From the NCBI RefSeq assembly GCF_900018785.1, contig NZ_FCOY01000006.1, positions 496,001-560,000 on the forward strand: DNA of 64,000 nt, in the 5' to 3' direction. The translations under genes and the position numbers were made by a program. Below the pieces are notes generated by a model, which made no database searches, was not told the origin of the DNA, and saw nothing but the letters and a program-made list of their open reading frames with translations. This document shows positions 46,953-56,441 of the stretch, piece after piece. Numbering within the stretch: the first letter of the stretch is position 1; each line of letters begins with the position of its first letter. Source of the DNA: Xanthomonas massiliensis (GTDB lineage: Bacteria > Pseudomonadota > Gammaproteobacteria > Xanthomonadales > Xanthomonadaceae).

Positions 46953-48128
46953 TCAGATCAATTCGATGGCAATGGCCGTGGCTTCGCCGCCGCCGATGCA
47001 CAGGGACGCGATTCCGCGCTTGAGCCCGCGACTGCGCAGGGCGTTCAGCAAGGTCACCACCAGGCGCGTGCCGGAGGCGCCGATCGGATGCCCCAGTGCG
47101 CAGGCGCCACCGTTGACGTTGACCTTGTCGTGCGGGATGCCGAGCTCGCGGATGGGCGCCATCGCGACCACGGCGAAGGCCTCGTTGATCTCGAACAGGT
47201 CCACCTGGTCCAGGGTCCAGCCGGTCTTGTCCAGCAGGGCGCGGATCGCGCCGATCGGCGCGGTGGTGAACCACTCCGGTGCCTGCGAATGGGTGGCGTG
47301 GGCGACGATCCGCGCCAGCGGCGCCAGGCCGCGCCGCGCCGCCTCCTCCGCCGACAGCAGCACGGTGGCGGCGGCGCCGTCGGAGATGCTGGAGGAGCTG
47401 GCGGCGGTCACGGTGCCGTCCTTGCGGAATGCCGGGCGCAGGGCCGGGATCTTGGCGACGTCCGAGCGGCCGGGCTGCTCGTCGGCGGCGTACTCCACCT
47501 CGCCCTTGCGGGTGGCGACCTTGACCGGGACGATCTCGCCGGCGAATGCGCCGCCGGCCTGGGCCGCCTGGGCGCGCCTGACCGATTCGATCGCGTAGGC
47601 GTCCTGGTCCTCGCGGCTGAAGCCGTACTTGGCCGCGGTGGCCTCGGCGAACACGCCCATCGGCTCGCCGTCGTAGGCATTGGTCAAGCCGTCCCAGGCC
47701 ATGTGGTCCACGGCCTGGAAATTGCCGTAGCGGTGGCCGGTGCGCGAGTGGGGGATCATGTGCGGCGCGTTGGTCATCGACTCCATGCCGCCGGCGACCA
47801 CGATCGTCGCCGATCCGGCCTTGATCAGGTCGTGGCCGAACATGATCGCCTTCATGCCCGAGCCGCAGACCTTGTTGATGGTGGTGGCGCCGGTGGACAC
47901 CGGAATGCCGGCGGCGATGGCGGCCTGGCGTGCCGGGGCCTGGCCGAGGTTGGCCGGCAGCACGCAGCCCATGATCACCTCCGACACCTCGCTCGCGGCG
48001 ATGCCGGCCTGGGTCAGGGCCGCGCCGATGGCGCTCGCGCCCAGGACCGGCGTGGGCACGTCGGTGAACTGGCCCAGGAACGAACCGATGGCGGTGCGCA
48101 TGGCGCCTGCAATGACGATCTCGGACAT
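46953..48128 (-). CDS. acetyl-CoA C-acetyltransferase (thiolase)
   Basis: A 391-residue biosynthetic-type thiolase that condenses two acetyl-CoA to acetoacetyl-CoA (or the reverse). Catalytic residues are present: C88 in INKVCGSGMKA, the His in NVNGGACALGHPIGASGTR, and the second Cys in SLCIGGGEATA near the C-terminus. VAGGMESMTNAPHMI (about 110-124) and the EINEAFA motif also fit. The length equals PhaA/AtoB. No partner genes (reductase, synthase or fatty-acid oxidation) are adjacent, so the pathway is not defined here. The ATG at 48128; it is downstream of a repeat-containing spacer and pepO. Confidence 0.94.
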   Translation of the reverse strand: MSEIVIAGAMRTAIGSFLGQFTDVPTPVLGASAIGAALTQAGIAASEVSEVIMGCVLPANLGQAPARQAAIAAGIPVSTGATTINKVCGSGMKAIMFGHDLIKAGSATIVVAGGMESMTNAPHMIPHSRTGHRYGNFQAVDHMAWDGLTNAYDGEPMGVFAEATAAKYGFSREDQDAYAIESVRRAQAAQAGGAFAGEIVPVKVATRKGEVEYAADEQPGRSDVAKIPALRPAFRKDGTVTAASSSSISDGAAATVLLSAEEAARRGLAPLARIVAHATHSQAPEWFTTAPIGAIRALLDKTGWTLDQVDLFEINEAFAVVAMAPIRELGIPHDKVNVNGGACALGHPIGASGTRLVVTLLNALRSRGLKRGIASLCIGGGEATAIAIELI

Positions 48129-48359
48129 GTGGTCTACCGAATGAAGTGGAGTGGCCGGATTATCGATGCTGGCCGTCGGCGCGCCAATCGGACTTTCGGT
48201 CCATGCCCGGCGGCGGTCGCGATGCGGCGGTCTGCACCGGCGGCGTGCCGTGGTCGATCCCCGCTGGCAGGGACGCAAAGCCACGTGGCGCGCCAGCGGA
48301 CTTCTTCCCGGACCGGCCTTCGCATACGCCTGCACCGGCCCCGGAACCTCCGGAACCCC

Positions 48360-48438
48360 GGAACCCGGAACCCGGAACCCGGAACCCGGAACCCGGAACC
48401 CGGAACCCGAACCCGAACCCGAACCCGAACCCGAACCC
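48360..48438. repeat. composite array (GGAACCC)7(GAACCC)5
   Basis: Seven perfect head-to-tail copies of the heptamer GGAACCC (48360-48408) change without a gap into five copies of the hexamer GAACCC (48409-48438). Two imperfect units (48343-48359) precede it. Such arrays vary in copy number by slippage. It lies 52 bp downstream of the pepO stop, directly past its terminator stem. Confidence 0.95.
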
Positions 48439-48463
48439 AAGGCCCGGTCGCAGACCGGGCCTT
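48439..48463 (-). terminator. hairpin terminator of pepO
   Basis: AAGGCCCGGT (48439-48448) and ACCGGGCCTT (48454-48463) make a perfect 10-bp stem with a 5-nt loop, 28 bp after the pepO stop. In place of a T-run the minus strand continues into the GGGTTC repeats. Confidence 0.65.
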
Positions 48464-48490
48464 CCTCGGATGCCAGCCGTACCCTGGCGT

Positions 48491-50593
48491 TTACCAGATC
48501 ACGACCTGCTGGTCGCCGCCGCGGACCATCGGGTCGCCCGCCTTGCACTGGAAGGCGGCAGCGAAGGCCGGCATGTTCGACGGCGCGCCGATCGCACGGA
48601 ACTGCGCCGGCGCATGCGGATCGGTGGTCAGGCGGACCTTGGCGTTCTCCGGGGTGTACTTGCTGCGCCACACCGTGGCCCAGTTGATGAAGAAGTTCTG
48701 GTCGCGGGTCTTGCCGTCCACCATCGGGTCGGCCTGGCCGCTCGTGGCCTTCTTCATCGCATCGTAGGAGGTGTTGATGCCGCCCAGGTCGGCGATGTTC
48801 TCGCCCAGGGTCAGCTTGCCGTTGACCGCCTGGCCGTCGACCTTGTAGCCGTCGAACTGCTTGACCAGCTTGCCGGTCAGCGCCTGGAAGTTCTTGCTGT
48901 CGGCCGGCGTCCACCAGTTCTCGAAGTTGCCGGTCGGCCCGAAGCGCGAACCCTGGTCGTCGTAGCCGTGGGTCATCTCGTGGCCGATCACCGCGCCGAT
49001 ACCGCCGTAGTTGAAGGCCGCGTCGGCATTGGGGTCGAAGAACGGCGGCTGCAGGATGGCGGCCGGGAACACGACCTCGTTGCGCATCGGGTTGTAGTAG
49101 GCGTTGACCGTCTGCGGGGTCATGCCCCACTCGGTCTTGTCCACCGGCTTGCCGATCTTGGACAGCTCCCACTTGTAGTTGAATTCCTGCGCGGCGGCCA
49201 CGTTGGCCCAGTAGCTGTCACGGCTGGTCTGCAGGCCGGCCCAGTCGCGCCACTTGTCCGGATAGCCGATCTTCGGAGTGAAGGTGTTCCACTTGGCGAT
49301 GGCCTTCTGCTTGGTCTCCTCGCTCATCCAGTTCAGCTTCTCGATGCGCGCCTTGAGCGCATCGCGCAGGTTGCCGACCAGCACCTCCATCTTCTGCTTG
49401 GCGTCGGCCGGGAAGGCGGTCTTGACGTACAGCTGGCCCATGGCTTCGCCGGCATCGGCGTTGATCGTGCCCAGCACGCGCTTCCAGCGCGGCTTGATCT
49501 CCTTCTGGCCGTTGAGGGTCTTGCCGTAGAAGGCGTAGCTTTCCTGCACGAACGGATCGCTCAGGTACGGCGAGGCCTCGTCGACGGTATGGAAGCGCAG
49601 GTAGGCGCGCCACACTGCCGGATCGGTATCGGCCAGCGCCTTGCTGACCTCCTCGTGGAACGCCGGGATGGCCAGCGAGAACTTCTCCGGCACCGCCACG
49701 CCCTGCGAAGTGAAGAACTCGGTCCAGGAGAAGTTCGGGGTGAGCTTGTCGGCCTCGGCCGGGGTCACCGGGTTGTAGAACAGCGATACGTCGCGCGACA
49801 TCTCCTCGCTGGACTTGGAGACCTTGGCCAGGCGGGTCTCGAACGCGACGACATCCTTGGCCTGGGTCTGTGCATCGGCCGCCGGTACGCCGGACAGCTC
49901 CAGCACCTTGGCCACGTGCGCCTGGTAGGCGGCCAGCTTGTCGGCCTTGTCCTTGTCCACGTAATAGCTGCGGTCCGGCAGGCCCAGGCCGCCCTGCGAG
50001 GCATAGGCCATGTTCACGTCCGAATTCTTGAAGTCGGCCTCGGGGCTGAATCCGAACAGGAAGTTGTCACCCTTGGCCGCGCTGGCGCGCAGATAGGCGA
50101 CGATGGACGGGCCATCCTTCAAACCATCGATCGCATCCAGGTCGGACTTGAGCGGGGTGATCCCCTGGGCATTGACCTTGGCTTCGTCCATGCCGGTGGC
50201 CCAGAAGTCGCCGACGATCTTCTCCACGCCGGTGGCCTGCGGATCGGCGGCGGCCTGCTCGGCCAACTGGTGCTGGATCTGGGTGGAGCGCTCGTCGAGG
50301 ATGTTGAACGCGCCCCAGCTGGTGCGGTCCGACGGGATCTCGTTGGCGGCCAGCCACTTGCCGTTGACGTAGCCGTTGAAGTCGGTGCAGGCGTTCTTGG
50401 ACGGATCCAGGTCCTCGGGCTTGAACGCGCTGTAGGGCTGCAGCTGGCTTTCGTCGATCTTCAGCTCGTGGGAGGCCGGCGCATCGGCCTTGGCGGCGCC
50501 ATCGGCGGCAGGCGCCTGCTCGGGCTTCTTGCAGCCGGCCAGGGCGGCCATGACGGCCAGGGACAGCAGGAGGGTCTTGGGTGTGTTGTTCAT
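48491..50593 (-). CDS. pepO: M13 family zinc metallopeptidase lipoprotein (PepO-like)
   Basis: A 700-residue neprilysin-family oligopeptidase. A lipoprotein signal (MNNTPKTLLLSLAVMAALAGC, lipobox LAGC) places it in the periplasm or outer membrane. The N-terminal M13 domain has ACTDFNGYVNGKWL (about 68-81). The C-terminal catalytic domain has VNAYYNPMRNEVVFPAAILQPPFF, HEMTH (H538, E539, H542) in VIGHEMTHGYDDQG and the third-ligand motif GENIADLGG. It cleaves short peptides. It ends in QVVIW, slightly beyond the usual Cys-containing tail. Divergent from mrp with 174 bp between; a CATAAT -10-like box for mrp lies at 50733. Confidence 0.95.
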   Translation of the reverse strand: MNNTPKTLLLSLAVMAALAGCKKPEQAPAADGAAKADAPASHELKIDESQLQPYSAFKPEDLDPSKNACTDFNGYVNGKWLAANEIPSDRTSWGAFNILDERSTQIQHQLAEQAAADPQATGVEKIVGDFWATGMDEAKVNAQGITPLKSDLDAIDGLKDGPSIVAYLRASAAKGDNFLFGFSPEADFKNSDVNMAYASQGGLGLPDRSYYVDKDKADKLAAYQAHVAKVLELSGVPAADAQTQAKDVVAFETRLAKVSKSSEEMSRDVSLFYNPVTPAEADKLTPNFSWTEFFTSQGVAVPEKFSLAIPAFHEEVSKALADTDPAVWRAYLRFHTVDEASPYLSDPFVQESYAFYGKTLNGQKEIKPRWKRVLGTINADAGEAMGQLYVKTAFPADAKQKMEVLVGNLRDALKARIEKLNWMSEETKQKAIAKWNTFTPKIGYPDKWRDWAGLQTSRDSYWANVAAAQEFNYKWELSKIGKPVDKTEWGMTPQTVNAYYNPMRNEVVFPAAILQPPFFDPNADAAFNYGGIGAVIGHEMTHGYDDQGSRFGPTGNFENWWTPADSKNFQALTGKLVKQFDGYKVDGQAVNGKLTLGENIADLGGINTSYDAMKKATSGQADPMVDGKTRDQNFFINWATVWRSKYTPENAKVRLTTDPHAPAQFRAIGAPSNMPAFAAAFQCKAGDPMVRGGDQQVVIW

Positions 50594-50767
50594 TTGGTTT
50601 GCAATGGACGCCCGGTCGGGGCCGTGTCCACAAGATAGCCTTGTATGCCGGCGTTGGCAGGGTGTCGAAGGTCATGCGGGCCTGCTACTCGTCGATACAT
50701 AGGTATTACCTGCGTGCAGACAGGACCTAACGCATAATTGGGCCTGCGTTGGCAGTACGAGTCATTT

Positions 50768-51625
50768 ATGTCGTCAATCAATCCGTTGCGTGTTCCTACC
50801 CACGCCGTCCAGCCCGGCCTCTCGCCGCACCCGCGCATCCGCAACGTCGTCGCGGTGGGTTCGGGCAAGGGCGGGGTGGGCAAGTCCACGACCGCGGTGA
50901 ACCTGGCGCTGGCACTGCACGCGCAGGGGGCGCGGGTCGGGGTGCTCGACGCGGACATCTACGGGCCGAGCGTGCCGGCCATGCTCGGCCTCTTGGGCAA
51001 GCCGGAGAGCCCGGACAACAAGTCGATCGAGCCGCTGCGTGCGTTCGGGATCGAAGCGATGTCCATCGGTCTGCTGATCGATCCGGACACGCCGATGATC
51101 TGGCGCGGTCCGATGGCGACCTCGGCGCTGACCCAGCTGTTCAACGACACCCTGTGGGGCGACCTGGACTACCTGCTGGTGGACCTGCCGCCGGGCACCG
51201 GCGATATCCAGCTGACGCTGGCGCAGAAGATCCCGGTGGCCGGGGCGGTGATCGTCACCACGCCGCAGGAGATCGCCACGCTCGATGCGCGCAAGGCCTT
51301 GAAGATGTTCGAGAAGGTGAACGTGGCCGTGCTCGGGATCGTGGAGAACATGGCGGTGCACGTGTGCTCGCACTGCGGCCATGCCGAGCACCTGTTCGGC
51401 GAGGGCGGCGGCGAGCGCATGGCCGAACAGTACGGGGTGCCGTTGCTGGGTTCGCTGCCGCTGGACATCGCCATCCGCGAGCAGGGCGATGCCGGGGCGC
51501 CGGTGGTGGTCGCCGCGCCGGACTCGGCCGCCGCGCAGGCCTACCTGGCCGCGGCCGCGCAGCTGGCCGAGGCGCTGGCGCGCCGGCCGCGCGCATCCAT
51601 CCCGATCGCCACGACGCTGCTGTGA
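50768..51625 (+). CDS. apbC: Mrp/ApbC iron-sulfur cluster carrier ATPase
   Basis: A 285-residue P-loop ATPase of the Mrp/NBP35 family that carries and transfers Fe-S clusters. A deviant Walker A GSGKGGVGKST (31-41), VLDADIYGPSVPAMLG, IWRGPMATSAL, VDLPPGTGDIQLTL and the cluster-binding CxxC in HVCSHCGHAEHLFGEGGGERMA (about 200-220) are visible. The N-terminal MIP18-like domain found in longer homologues is absent. The ATG at 50768 was chosen; the TTG at 50738 would add ten residues. Upstream of dcd by 59 bp. Confidence 0.94.
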   Translation: MSSINPLRVPTHAVQPGLSPHPRIRNVVAVGSGKGGVGKSTTAVNLALALHAQGARVGVLDADIYGPSVPAMLGLLGKPESPDNKSIEPLRAFGIEAMSIGLLIDPDTPMIWRGPMATSALTQLFNDTLWGDLDYLLVDLPPGTGDIQLTLAQKIPVAGAVIVTTPQEIATLDARKALKMFEKVNVAVLGIVENMAVHVCSHCGHAEHLFGEGGGERMAEQYGVPLLGSLPLDIAIREQGDAGAPVVVAAPDSAAAQAYLAAAAQLAEALARRPRASIPIATTLL

Positions 51626-51684
51626 CCGGGGCGCTTTGCTAGACTCCCGGCGCCTGGCCGCCGCGCCTCCACGCAGGACATTCC

Positions 51685-52257
51685 ATGAGCATCAAGAGCG
51701 ACCGCTGGATCCGCCGGATGGCCGAGCAGCACGGCATGATCGAGCCGTACGAGCCCGGGCAGGTCAAGCAGGTCCAGGGCCAGCGCATCGTCAGCTACGG
51801 CACCTCCAGCTATGGCTACGACGTGCGTTGTGCCAGCGAGTTCAAGGTGTTCACCAACATCAACTCCACCATCGTCGATCCCAAGCACTTCGATCCGAAG
51901 AGCTTCGTGGACGTGGTGGGCGAGGAGTGCATCATCCCGCCCAACAGCTTCGCCCTGGCACGCACGGTGGAGTACTTCCGCATCCCGCGCGAGGTGCTGG
52001 TGGTGTGCCTGGGCAAGAGCACCTACGCGCGCTGCGGCATCATCGTCAACGTCACCCCGCTGGAGCCGGAGTGGGAAGGCCACGTGACCCTGGAGTTCTC
52101 CAACACCACGCCGCTGCCGGCGCGCATCTACGCCAACGAGGGCGTGGCGCAGATGCTGTTCTACAAGGCCGACGACGACGACGTGTGCGAGACCTCCTAC
52201 AAGGACCGCGGCGGCAAGTACCAGGGGCAGCGCGGCGTGACCCTGCCGCGCACCTGA
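51685..52257 (+). CDS. dcd: dCTP deaminase
   Basis: A 190-residue homotrimeric enzyme that deaminates dCTP to dUTP for thymidylate synthesis. The family pattern is complete: [24 protein letters not shown] at the start, [14 protein letters not shown] (about 37-50), [19 protein letters not shown], the active-site stretch [46 protein letters not shown] (about 108-153) and [12 protein letters not shown] near the end. A bidirectional terminator follows. Confidence 0.98.
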   Translation: MSIKSDRWIRRMAEQHGMIEPYEPGQVKQVQGQRIVSYGTSSYGYDVRCASEFKVFTNINSTIVDPKHFDPKSFVDVVGEECIIPPNSFALARTVEYFRIPREVLVVCLGKSTYARCGIIVNVTPLEPEWEGHVTLEFSNTTPLPARIYANEGVAQMLFYKADDDDVCETSYKDRGGKYQGQRGVTLPRT

Positions 52258-52286
52258 GCAGGGCGGCACGTTGGCCGCAATACCGG

Positions 52287-52312
52287 AGAAGCCCGCGGCG
52301 ACGCGGGCTTCT
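52287..52312. terminator. bidirectional terminator between dcd and a small membrane gene
   Basis: AGAAGCCCGCG (52287-52297) and CGCGGGCTTCT (52302-52312) form a perfect 11-bp stem with a GCGA tetraloop, flanked by TT on the plus strand. It separates dcd (+) from the convergent small membrane gene (-). Confidence 0.8.
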
Positions 52313-52321
52313 TGCGCAGTG

Positions 52322-52489
52322 CTACTTGCCGCGGCCGAACAGCATGCCGATGCCGACGGCCACGAGGATCGCCGGCCACCAGGTGGCGATGAGGCGGCCG
52401 AGGCTGAGGTTGGTCCAGCCGAGGTTGCTGGCGAGCAGGAACAGGCCGACCAGGATCAGGATGATGGCGGCGACGATGTTGGATCGCAT
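52322..52489 (-). CDS. small two-helix membrane protein (DUF5668/LiaI-like)
   Basis: A 55-residue protein with two membrane helices: MRSNIVAAIILILVGLFLLASNLGW (about 4-22) and IATWWPAILVAVGIGMLFGRGK (about 34-52). The second helix contains the WWPxxLVxxG pattern typical of LiaI-like/DUF5668 envelope proteins. Function unknown. The ATG at 52489 was chosen; upstream in-frame sequence overlaps the HIT gene antiframe. It follows the HIT gene by 28 bp on the same strand, so it may be transcribed with it. Confidence 0.75.
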   Translation of the reverse strand: MRSNIVAAIILILVGLFLLASNLGWTNLSLGRLIATWWPAILVAVGIGMLFGRGK

Positions 52490-52517
52490 CGGGCGGGCAG
52501 GGTAGCGGGAGAGGCCG

Positions 52518-52925
52518 CTATCGTAGCCGCTGGCGCCATGCCGCGACACGGGCCTCGCGCTCGTCCGCGCCGAAGCGCCGCATCGGGCCGCTGCCCCAGA
52601 CCGGGCCGGGCCAGGCGGCGTCGCCCTGGTGGCGCCCGACCAGGTGCACGTGCAGCTGGCGCACGATGTTGCCCAGCGCCCCCAGGTTGAGCTTGTCCAC
52701 GCCCGGTTCGGCACGCAGCAGCTGCGAGACCTGGTTGATCTCGGCCAGCAGCAGGCGCTGCTGGCCGCCGTCCAGGTCGATCCATTCGCTGGCGCCGGCC
52801 ACGCGCGGTACCAGCACGATCCACGGCCAGCGCGCGTCGTCCATCAGCCGGACCTGCGAGAGCGGCCCGTCGGCGAGGAACAGGCTGTCGGCGGCCAGCC
52901 GTTGGTCCAGCGCGAAGCCGCTCAC
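52518..52925 (-). CDS. HIT-domain protein
   Basis: A 135-residue histidine-triad family protein. The region LGNIVRQLHVHLVGRHQGDAAWP (about 94-116) carries an HxHxxxRxxxD version of the HIT motif, as in the proteobacterial subgroup of unknown substrate. Relatives hydrolyse nucleotide conjugates. The GTG start (52925) overlaps the dienelactone hydrolase stop by 4 bp (GTGA), so translation is coupled. The very long open frame extending upstream is antisense to rimO. Confidence 0.85.
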   Translation of the reverse strand: MSGFALDQRLAADSLFLADGPLSQVRLMDDARWPWIVLVPRVAGASEWIDLDGGQQRLLLAEINQVSQLLRAEPGVDKLNLGALGNIVRQLHVHLVGRHQGDAAWPGPVWGSGPMRRFGADEREARVAAWRQRLR

Positions 52926-53593
52926 GCCAGGGTCTTGGCGAAGAAGTCCAAGGTGCGCTCCAGGGCCAGCTTGGCACTGGCGGCGTCGTAGGCCTTCGGA
53001 TCGACGTCGCGGTTGAAGGCATGCCCCGCCGGGTAGGTGTACACCGCCATCTGCGGCAGTTTCTCGCGGTGGGCCTGCACCGCCGCGGCCGGGATGGAGG
53101 TGTCGTGTTCGCCGAAATGGAAGATGGCCGGCGCCTTGAACGGCTGGTCCAGGTAGTTCACGTCGCGCGCGCCGTAGTAGCACGAGGCCGGCAGGCCGAG
53201 TATCTGCGCGGCGCGCATCGCCACCGTGCCGCCCCAGCAGTAGCCGACCGCGCCCACCTTGTCCACGCCGGTATCGTGCTTCAGGCGGTCGCTGGCGGCG
53301 GCGACGATGTCCACGGCGGCGTCGATGCCCAGCGCGCCGACCAGTTCGCGGCCGCGACGGAAACCTTCCTCGTCGTAGCCCAGTTCCACGTCCTTCTCCA
53401 CCGGGTCGAAGAAGGCCGGCGCCAGTACCGCATAGCCGAGCGCGGCGTAGCGGTCGGCAACCTGGCGGATGTGGGCGTTGACGCCGAAGATCTCCTGGAT
53501 GACGACCAGCCCGGCCTTCGGCGTGCCGGCCGGCAAGGCCTGCCAGGCCGAGACCGGCCCGTGTGCGGTGTCGAGGGTGATCCACTGGCCCAT
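52922..53593 (-). CDS. dienelactone hydrolase family protein
   Basis: A 223-residue alpha/beta hydrolase. The catalytic triad of the family is visible: C119 in GYCWGG, D164 in GEHDTSIP and H191 in AGHAFNRD, with E34 in QEIFGVN that activates the Cys. Characterised members open the lactone ring in chlorocatechol degradation; most chromosomal copies have unknown, general esterase roles. No catechol genes are nearby. The ATG at 53593 was chosen; the downstream HIT gene overlaps its stop. Divergent from rimO. Confidence 0.92.
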   Translation of the reverse strand: MGQWITLDTAHGPVSAWQALPAGTPKAGLVVIQEIFGVNAHIRQVADRYAALGYAVLAPAFFDPVEKDVELGYDEEGFRRGRELVGALGIDAAVDIVAAASDRLKHDTGVDKVGAVGYCWGGTVAMRAAQILGLPASCYYGARDVNYLDQPFKAPAIFHFGEHDTSIPAAAVQAHREKLPQMAVYTYPAGHAFNRDVDPKAYDAASAKLALERTLDFFAKTLA

Positions 53594-53720
53594 GGCTCGT
53601 CTCCTGGTGCGATGAAGGGCCCCTATTGTCGCCGGTCCGCGGCAACCGGCGATGACGGGCCGGACAGGCGGGGCTGGTATCATCCGCCGCCCACCCAGGC
53701 CCTGCCCAGGCGCGCGCATC

Positions 53721-55094
53721 ATGTCCCTGCACAACCCCAAGGTCGGCTTCGTCAGCCTCGGCTGCCCGAAGGCCCTGGTCGATTCCGAGCGCATCCTCAC
53801 CCAGCTGCGGGTGGAGGGCTACGACATCGTGCCCAGCTACGACGCGGCCGACGTGGTGGTGGTCAACACCTGCGGCTTCATCGACTCGGCGGTCGAGGAG
53901 TCGATGGAGGCCATCGGCGAGGCGATGAACGAGAACGGCAAGGTCATCGTCACCGGCTGCCTCGGCAAGCGCGGCGGGATGATCCGCGAGCAGTACCCGG
54001 ACGTGCTCGCCGTGTCCGGCCCGCAGGACTACGACAGCGTGATGGCCGCGGTGCACGCGGCGCTGCCGCCCCGGCACGACCCGTTCGTGGACCTGGTGCC
54101 CAACTACGGCATCAAGCTGACCCCGCGCCACTATGCCTACCTGAAGATCTCCGAGGGCTGCAACCACCGCTGCAGCTTCTGCATCATCCCGTCGATGCGC
54201 GGCGACCTGGTGTCGCGGCCGGTGGACGAGGTGCTGCGCGAGGCCGAGCGGCTGGTGAAGGGCGGCGTGCGCGAACTGCTGGTGGTCTCGCAGGACACGT
54301 CCGCCTACGGCGTGGACCGCCGCTACGCCCCGGGTACCTGGCGCGGCCGCGAATACGCCACGCGGATGAAGGCGCTGTGCGAGGGCCTGGGCGAGCTGGA
54401 GGCGTGGACGCGGCTGCACTACGTCTACCCGTATCCGCACGTGGACGAGGTGATCCCGCTGATGGCGCAGGGCAAGGTGCTGCCGTACCTGGACATCCCG
54501 TTCCAGCACGCCAGCCCGCGCATCCTCAAGCTGATGAAGCGCCCGGGCGCGGTGGACAAGACCCTGGAGCGGGTGCTGCGCTGGCGCGAGCTGTGCCCGC
54601 AGATCACCGTGCGCTCGACCTTCATCGTCGGCTTCCCCGGCGAGACCGAGGCCGAGTTCGAGGCCTTGCTGGACTTCCTCGACGCCGCGCAGCTCGACCG
54701 CGTCGGCGCGTTCGCCTATTCGCCGGTGGACGGCGCCGCGGCCAACGCGCTGCCGGACCCGGTGCCGGAAGCGGTGAAGCAGGAGCGGCTGGCGCGCTTC
54801 ATGGACAGGCAGGCCGCGATCTCGGCGGCCAAGCTGCAGGCCAAGGTCGGCAGCACCCAGCAGTGCCTGGTCGATGCGATCGAGGATGGCATCGCGGTGG
54901 CGCGCTCGCAGGCCGACGCACCGGAGATCGATGGCCTGGTGCACATCCAGAACGCCGATGAAATGCGCCTGCAGGTCGGCCAGTTCGTCGATGTCGAGAT
55001 CACCGATGCCGACGAGCACGACCTGTTCGGCGACGCGGTCGGCGTGGCGCCGCCGGTGGCCGAGCGGCGGCCGATCGACCTGAAGGTACTGTAG
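53721..55094 (+). CDS. rimO: ribosomal protein S12 methylthiotransferase RimO
   Basis: A 457-residue radical-SAM enzyme that methylthiolates an Asp of ribosomal protein S12. The UPF0004 domain carries C15, C51 and C80 (auxiliary Fe-S cluster); the radical-SAM site is C147, C151, C154 in CNHRCSFC; and a C-terminal TRAM domain (about 387-455) ends the protein. [13 protein letters not shown] near the N-terminus separates RimO from MiaB. Start ATG 53721. A 7-bp hairpin follows the stop. Confidence 0.98.
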   Translation: MSLHNPKVGFVSLGCPKALVDSERILTQLRVEGYDIVPSYDAADVVVVNTCGFIDSAVEESMEAIGEAMNENGKVIVTGCLGKRGGMIREQYPDVLAVSGPQDYDSVMAAVHAALPPRHDPFVDLVPNYGIKLTPRHYAYLKISEGCNHRCSFCIIPSMRGDLVSRPVDEVLREAERLVKGGVRELLVVSQDTSAYGVDRRYAPGTWRGREYATRMKALCEGLGELEAWTRLHYVYPYPHVDEVIPLMAQGKVLPYLDIPFQHASPRILKLMKRPGAVDKTLERVLRWRELCPQITVRSTFIVGFPGETEAEFEALLDFLDAAQLDRVGAFAYSPVDGAAANALPDPVPEAVKQERLARFMDRQAAISAAKLQAKVGSTQQCLVDAIEDGIAVARSQADAPEIDGLVHIQNADEMRLQVGQFVDVEITDADEHDLFGDAVGVAPPVAERRPIDLKVL

Positions 55095-55100
55095 GCCCCG

Positions 55101-55120
55101 CCGGGCATGCGGGTGCCCGG
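55101..55120 (+). terminator. hairpin after rimO
   Basis: CCGGGCA (55101-55107) and TGCCCGG (55114-55120) form a 7-bp stem, 6 bp after the rimO stop. No T-run. The rest of the 193-bp gap to the next gene holds nothing recognisable. Confidence 0.35.
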
Positions 55121-55287
55121 TCGAGGCACGTGATCCATGGAGGAGGCGTGCTGCCAAGCGCCGCCTGTCCCGTGACGGAGCGCCCCGTGCCTCGGGGGCG
55201 ATGTCGCATCGCTGGAATGAGGCCCTGGAATTCACGCGGGTGTGCTACCAAGCTGCCACCGATACCCGTGCCAAGGAGCCTGGAGCC

Positions 55288-55839
55288 ATGAAGCCGACGT
55301 TGCATCGCCTCGCCCGTGCCGGTCTGTCCGGCTTGCGCCATTTGCTGGCTGCCGCGGTATTTGCGGGCGTCATGGCCGGCTCCCTGTCGGCGCAGGCGCA
55401 GACAGGCGCCATGCCGGCCGCCGACGAGCAGGCCATCGGCCGCGTGGTGCTTGGCGATGACCTGCTGGGCCGGTTGCAGGGCACGGCGAAGGACGGCAAG
55501 GCGCTGGGCATCCACACCGGCATCCCGCTGGCGGAGGTTTCCCGGCTGGACAGCCTGGACGCGCTGGCCAGGACCCTCCTGGCCGCGGACCCGCGCCTGG
55601 CCGGCGTGCTGGCCCGGCATGGGTTCACCGCACGCGACTACGCCGCCGCGGTGCTCGCGCTGATGCGTGCGGGCGTCGCGGCGCAATTGCCGGCGTCGCC
55701 GGCGGCGATGAGGGGCACCACGCCGGCCAACGTGGCCTATGTCAAGTCGCACAAGGCCAAGGTGCAGGCTGTCCTGTCGGCGACGAGGACGCGGACGACG
55801 AGTAGGCCTGCCGCCGCTGGCGGCGCTCAGCCCGGGTAG
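55288..55839 (+). CDS. secreted protein of unknown function
   Basis: A 183-residue protein with an N-terminal signal sequence (basic start, hydrophobic [21 protein letters not shown], cleavage about residue 38). The mature part is mostly helical and Ala-rich with a region (about 50-150) that includes [23 protein letters not shown] and [20 protein letters not shown]. It ends with a basic low-complexity tail. I do not recognise the family. The ATG at 55288 has AAGGAG 13 bp upstream. Its last 13 bp overlap the greB stop on the other strand. Confidence 0.7.
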   Translation: MKPTLHRLARAGLSGLRHLLAAAVFAGVMAGSLSAQAQTGAMPAADEQAIGRVVLGDDLLGRLQGTAKDGKALGIHTGIPLAEVSRLDSLDALARTLLAADPRLAGVLARHGFTARDYAAAVLALMRAGVAAQLPASPAAMRGTTPANVAYVKSHKAKVQAVLSATRTRTTSRPAAAGGAQPG

Positions 55840-56330
55840 TCGACCGACACGATGGCGAAGCCGTGGCGGCCGCCGGGCAGCTCGACCTCGAACTCGTCGT
55901 CCACGCGCTTCTTCAGCAGCGCACGGGCCATCGGCGAGTCGATGCTGATCCAGCCGTGCTCGGCGTCGGTCTCGTCCGGGCCGACGATGCGGTAGCGCGA
56001 GATCTCGCCGGTCTCCACGTGTTCCAGCTCCACCGTGGCGCCGAAGAACACGGCATCCGGGTCGGTCGGCACCGTGTCCACCACGCGCAGGTTCTCCAGC
56101 CGCTTGCTCAGGTAGCGCACGCGCCGGTCGATCTCGCCCAGCTGCTTCTTGCGGTAGGTGTATTCGGCATTCTCCGAGCGGTCGCCCTCGGCGGCGGCGG
56201 CGGCCAGCGCCTTGACCACCTCCGGGCGCCGCAGCCGCCACAGCTCGTCCAGCTCGCGCTTGAGGCGCTCGTGGCCTTCGGGCGTGATCAGGGCGGTGCT
56301 CTTCGGTTGCGGGGGACGCCAGCGGCTCAT
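55827..56330 (-). CDS. greB: transcription elongation factor GreB
   Basis: A 167-residue factor that stimulates RNA cleavage by backtracked RNA polymerase. N-terminal coiled coil (about 12-85) with [58 protein letters not shown], whose tip contains the acidic DRSENAEY motif. The C-terminal FKBP-like domain (about 90-165) has [21 protein letters not shown] and [11 protein letters not shown]. GreB is distinguished from GreA by length and the EYTYRKKQL sequence. The ATG at 56330 was chosen. Divergent from the rhomboid gene. Confidence 0.95.
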   Translation of the reverse strand: MSRWRPPQPKSTALITPEGHERLKRELDELWRLRRPEVVKALAAAAAEGDRSENAEYTYRKKQLGEIDRRVRYLSKRLENLRVVDTVPTDPDAVFFGATVELEHVETGEISRYRIVGPDETDAEHGWISIDSPMARALLKKRVDDEFEVELPGGRHGFAIVSVDYPG

Positions 56331-56441
56331 GGTGCGGATACGGTGTGTCGGCCTCGGGCGCACGATCCTAGCGCGCCGCCGGTTGCCTGTCGCCGAGGCT
56401 TCGCCCAAGCTGGCCGGGCACGACGACAAGGACCGTGGCCG

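Larger units (their letters stand above)
48129..48490. other. intergenic region with a composite repeat
   Basis: A 362-bp spacer between the starts of the thiolase transcript and the end of pepO. From 48129 to about 48335 I see no gene or motif. From 48341 on it is dominated by GGAACC-type repeats, ending in the pepO terminator hairpin. Confidence 0.7.

Noticed and set aside
48360-48438. CRISPR array
   Set aside because: The units are 6-7 bp and directly adjacent, with no spacers and no cas genes in the window.
52518-55235. 905-codon minus-strand frame covering rimO
   Set aside because: Only its last 135 codons (HIT protein, GTG start) are real; the rest is antisense to rimO and overlaps the dienelactone hydrolase out of frame.
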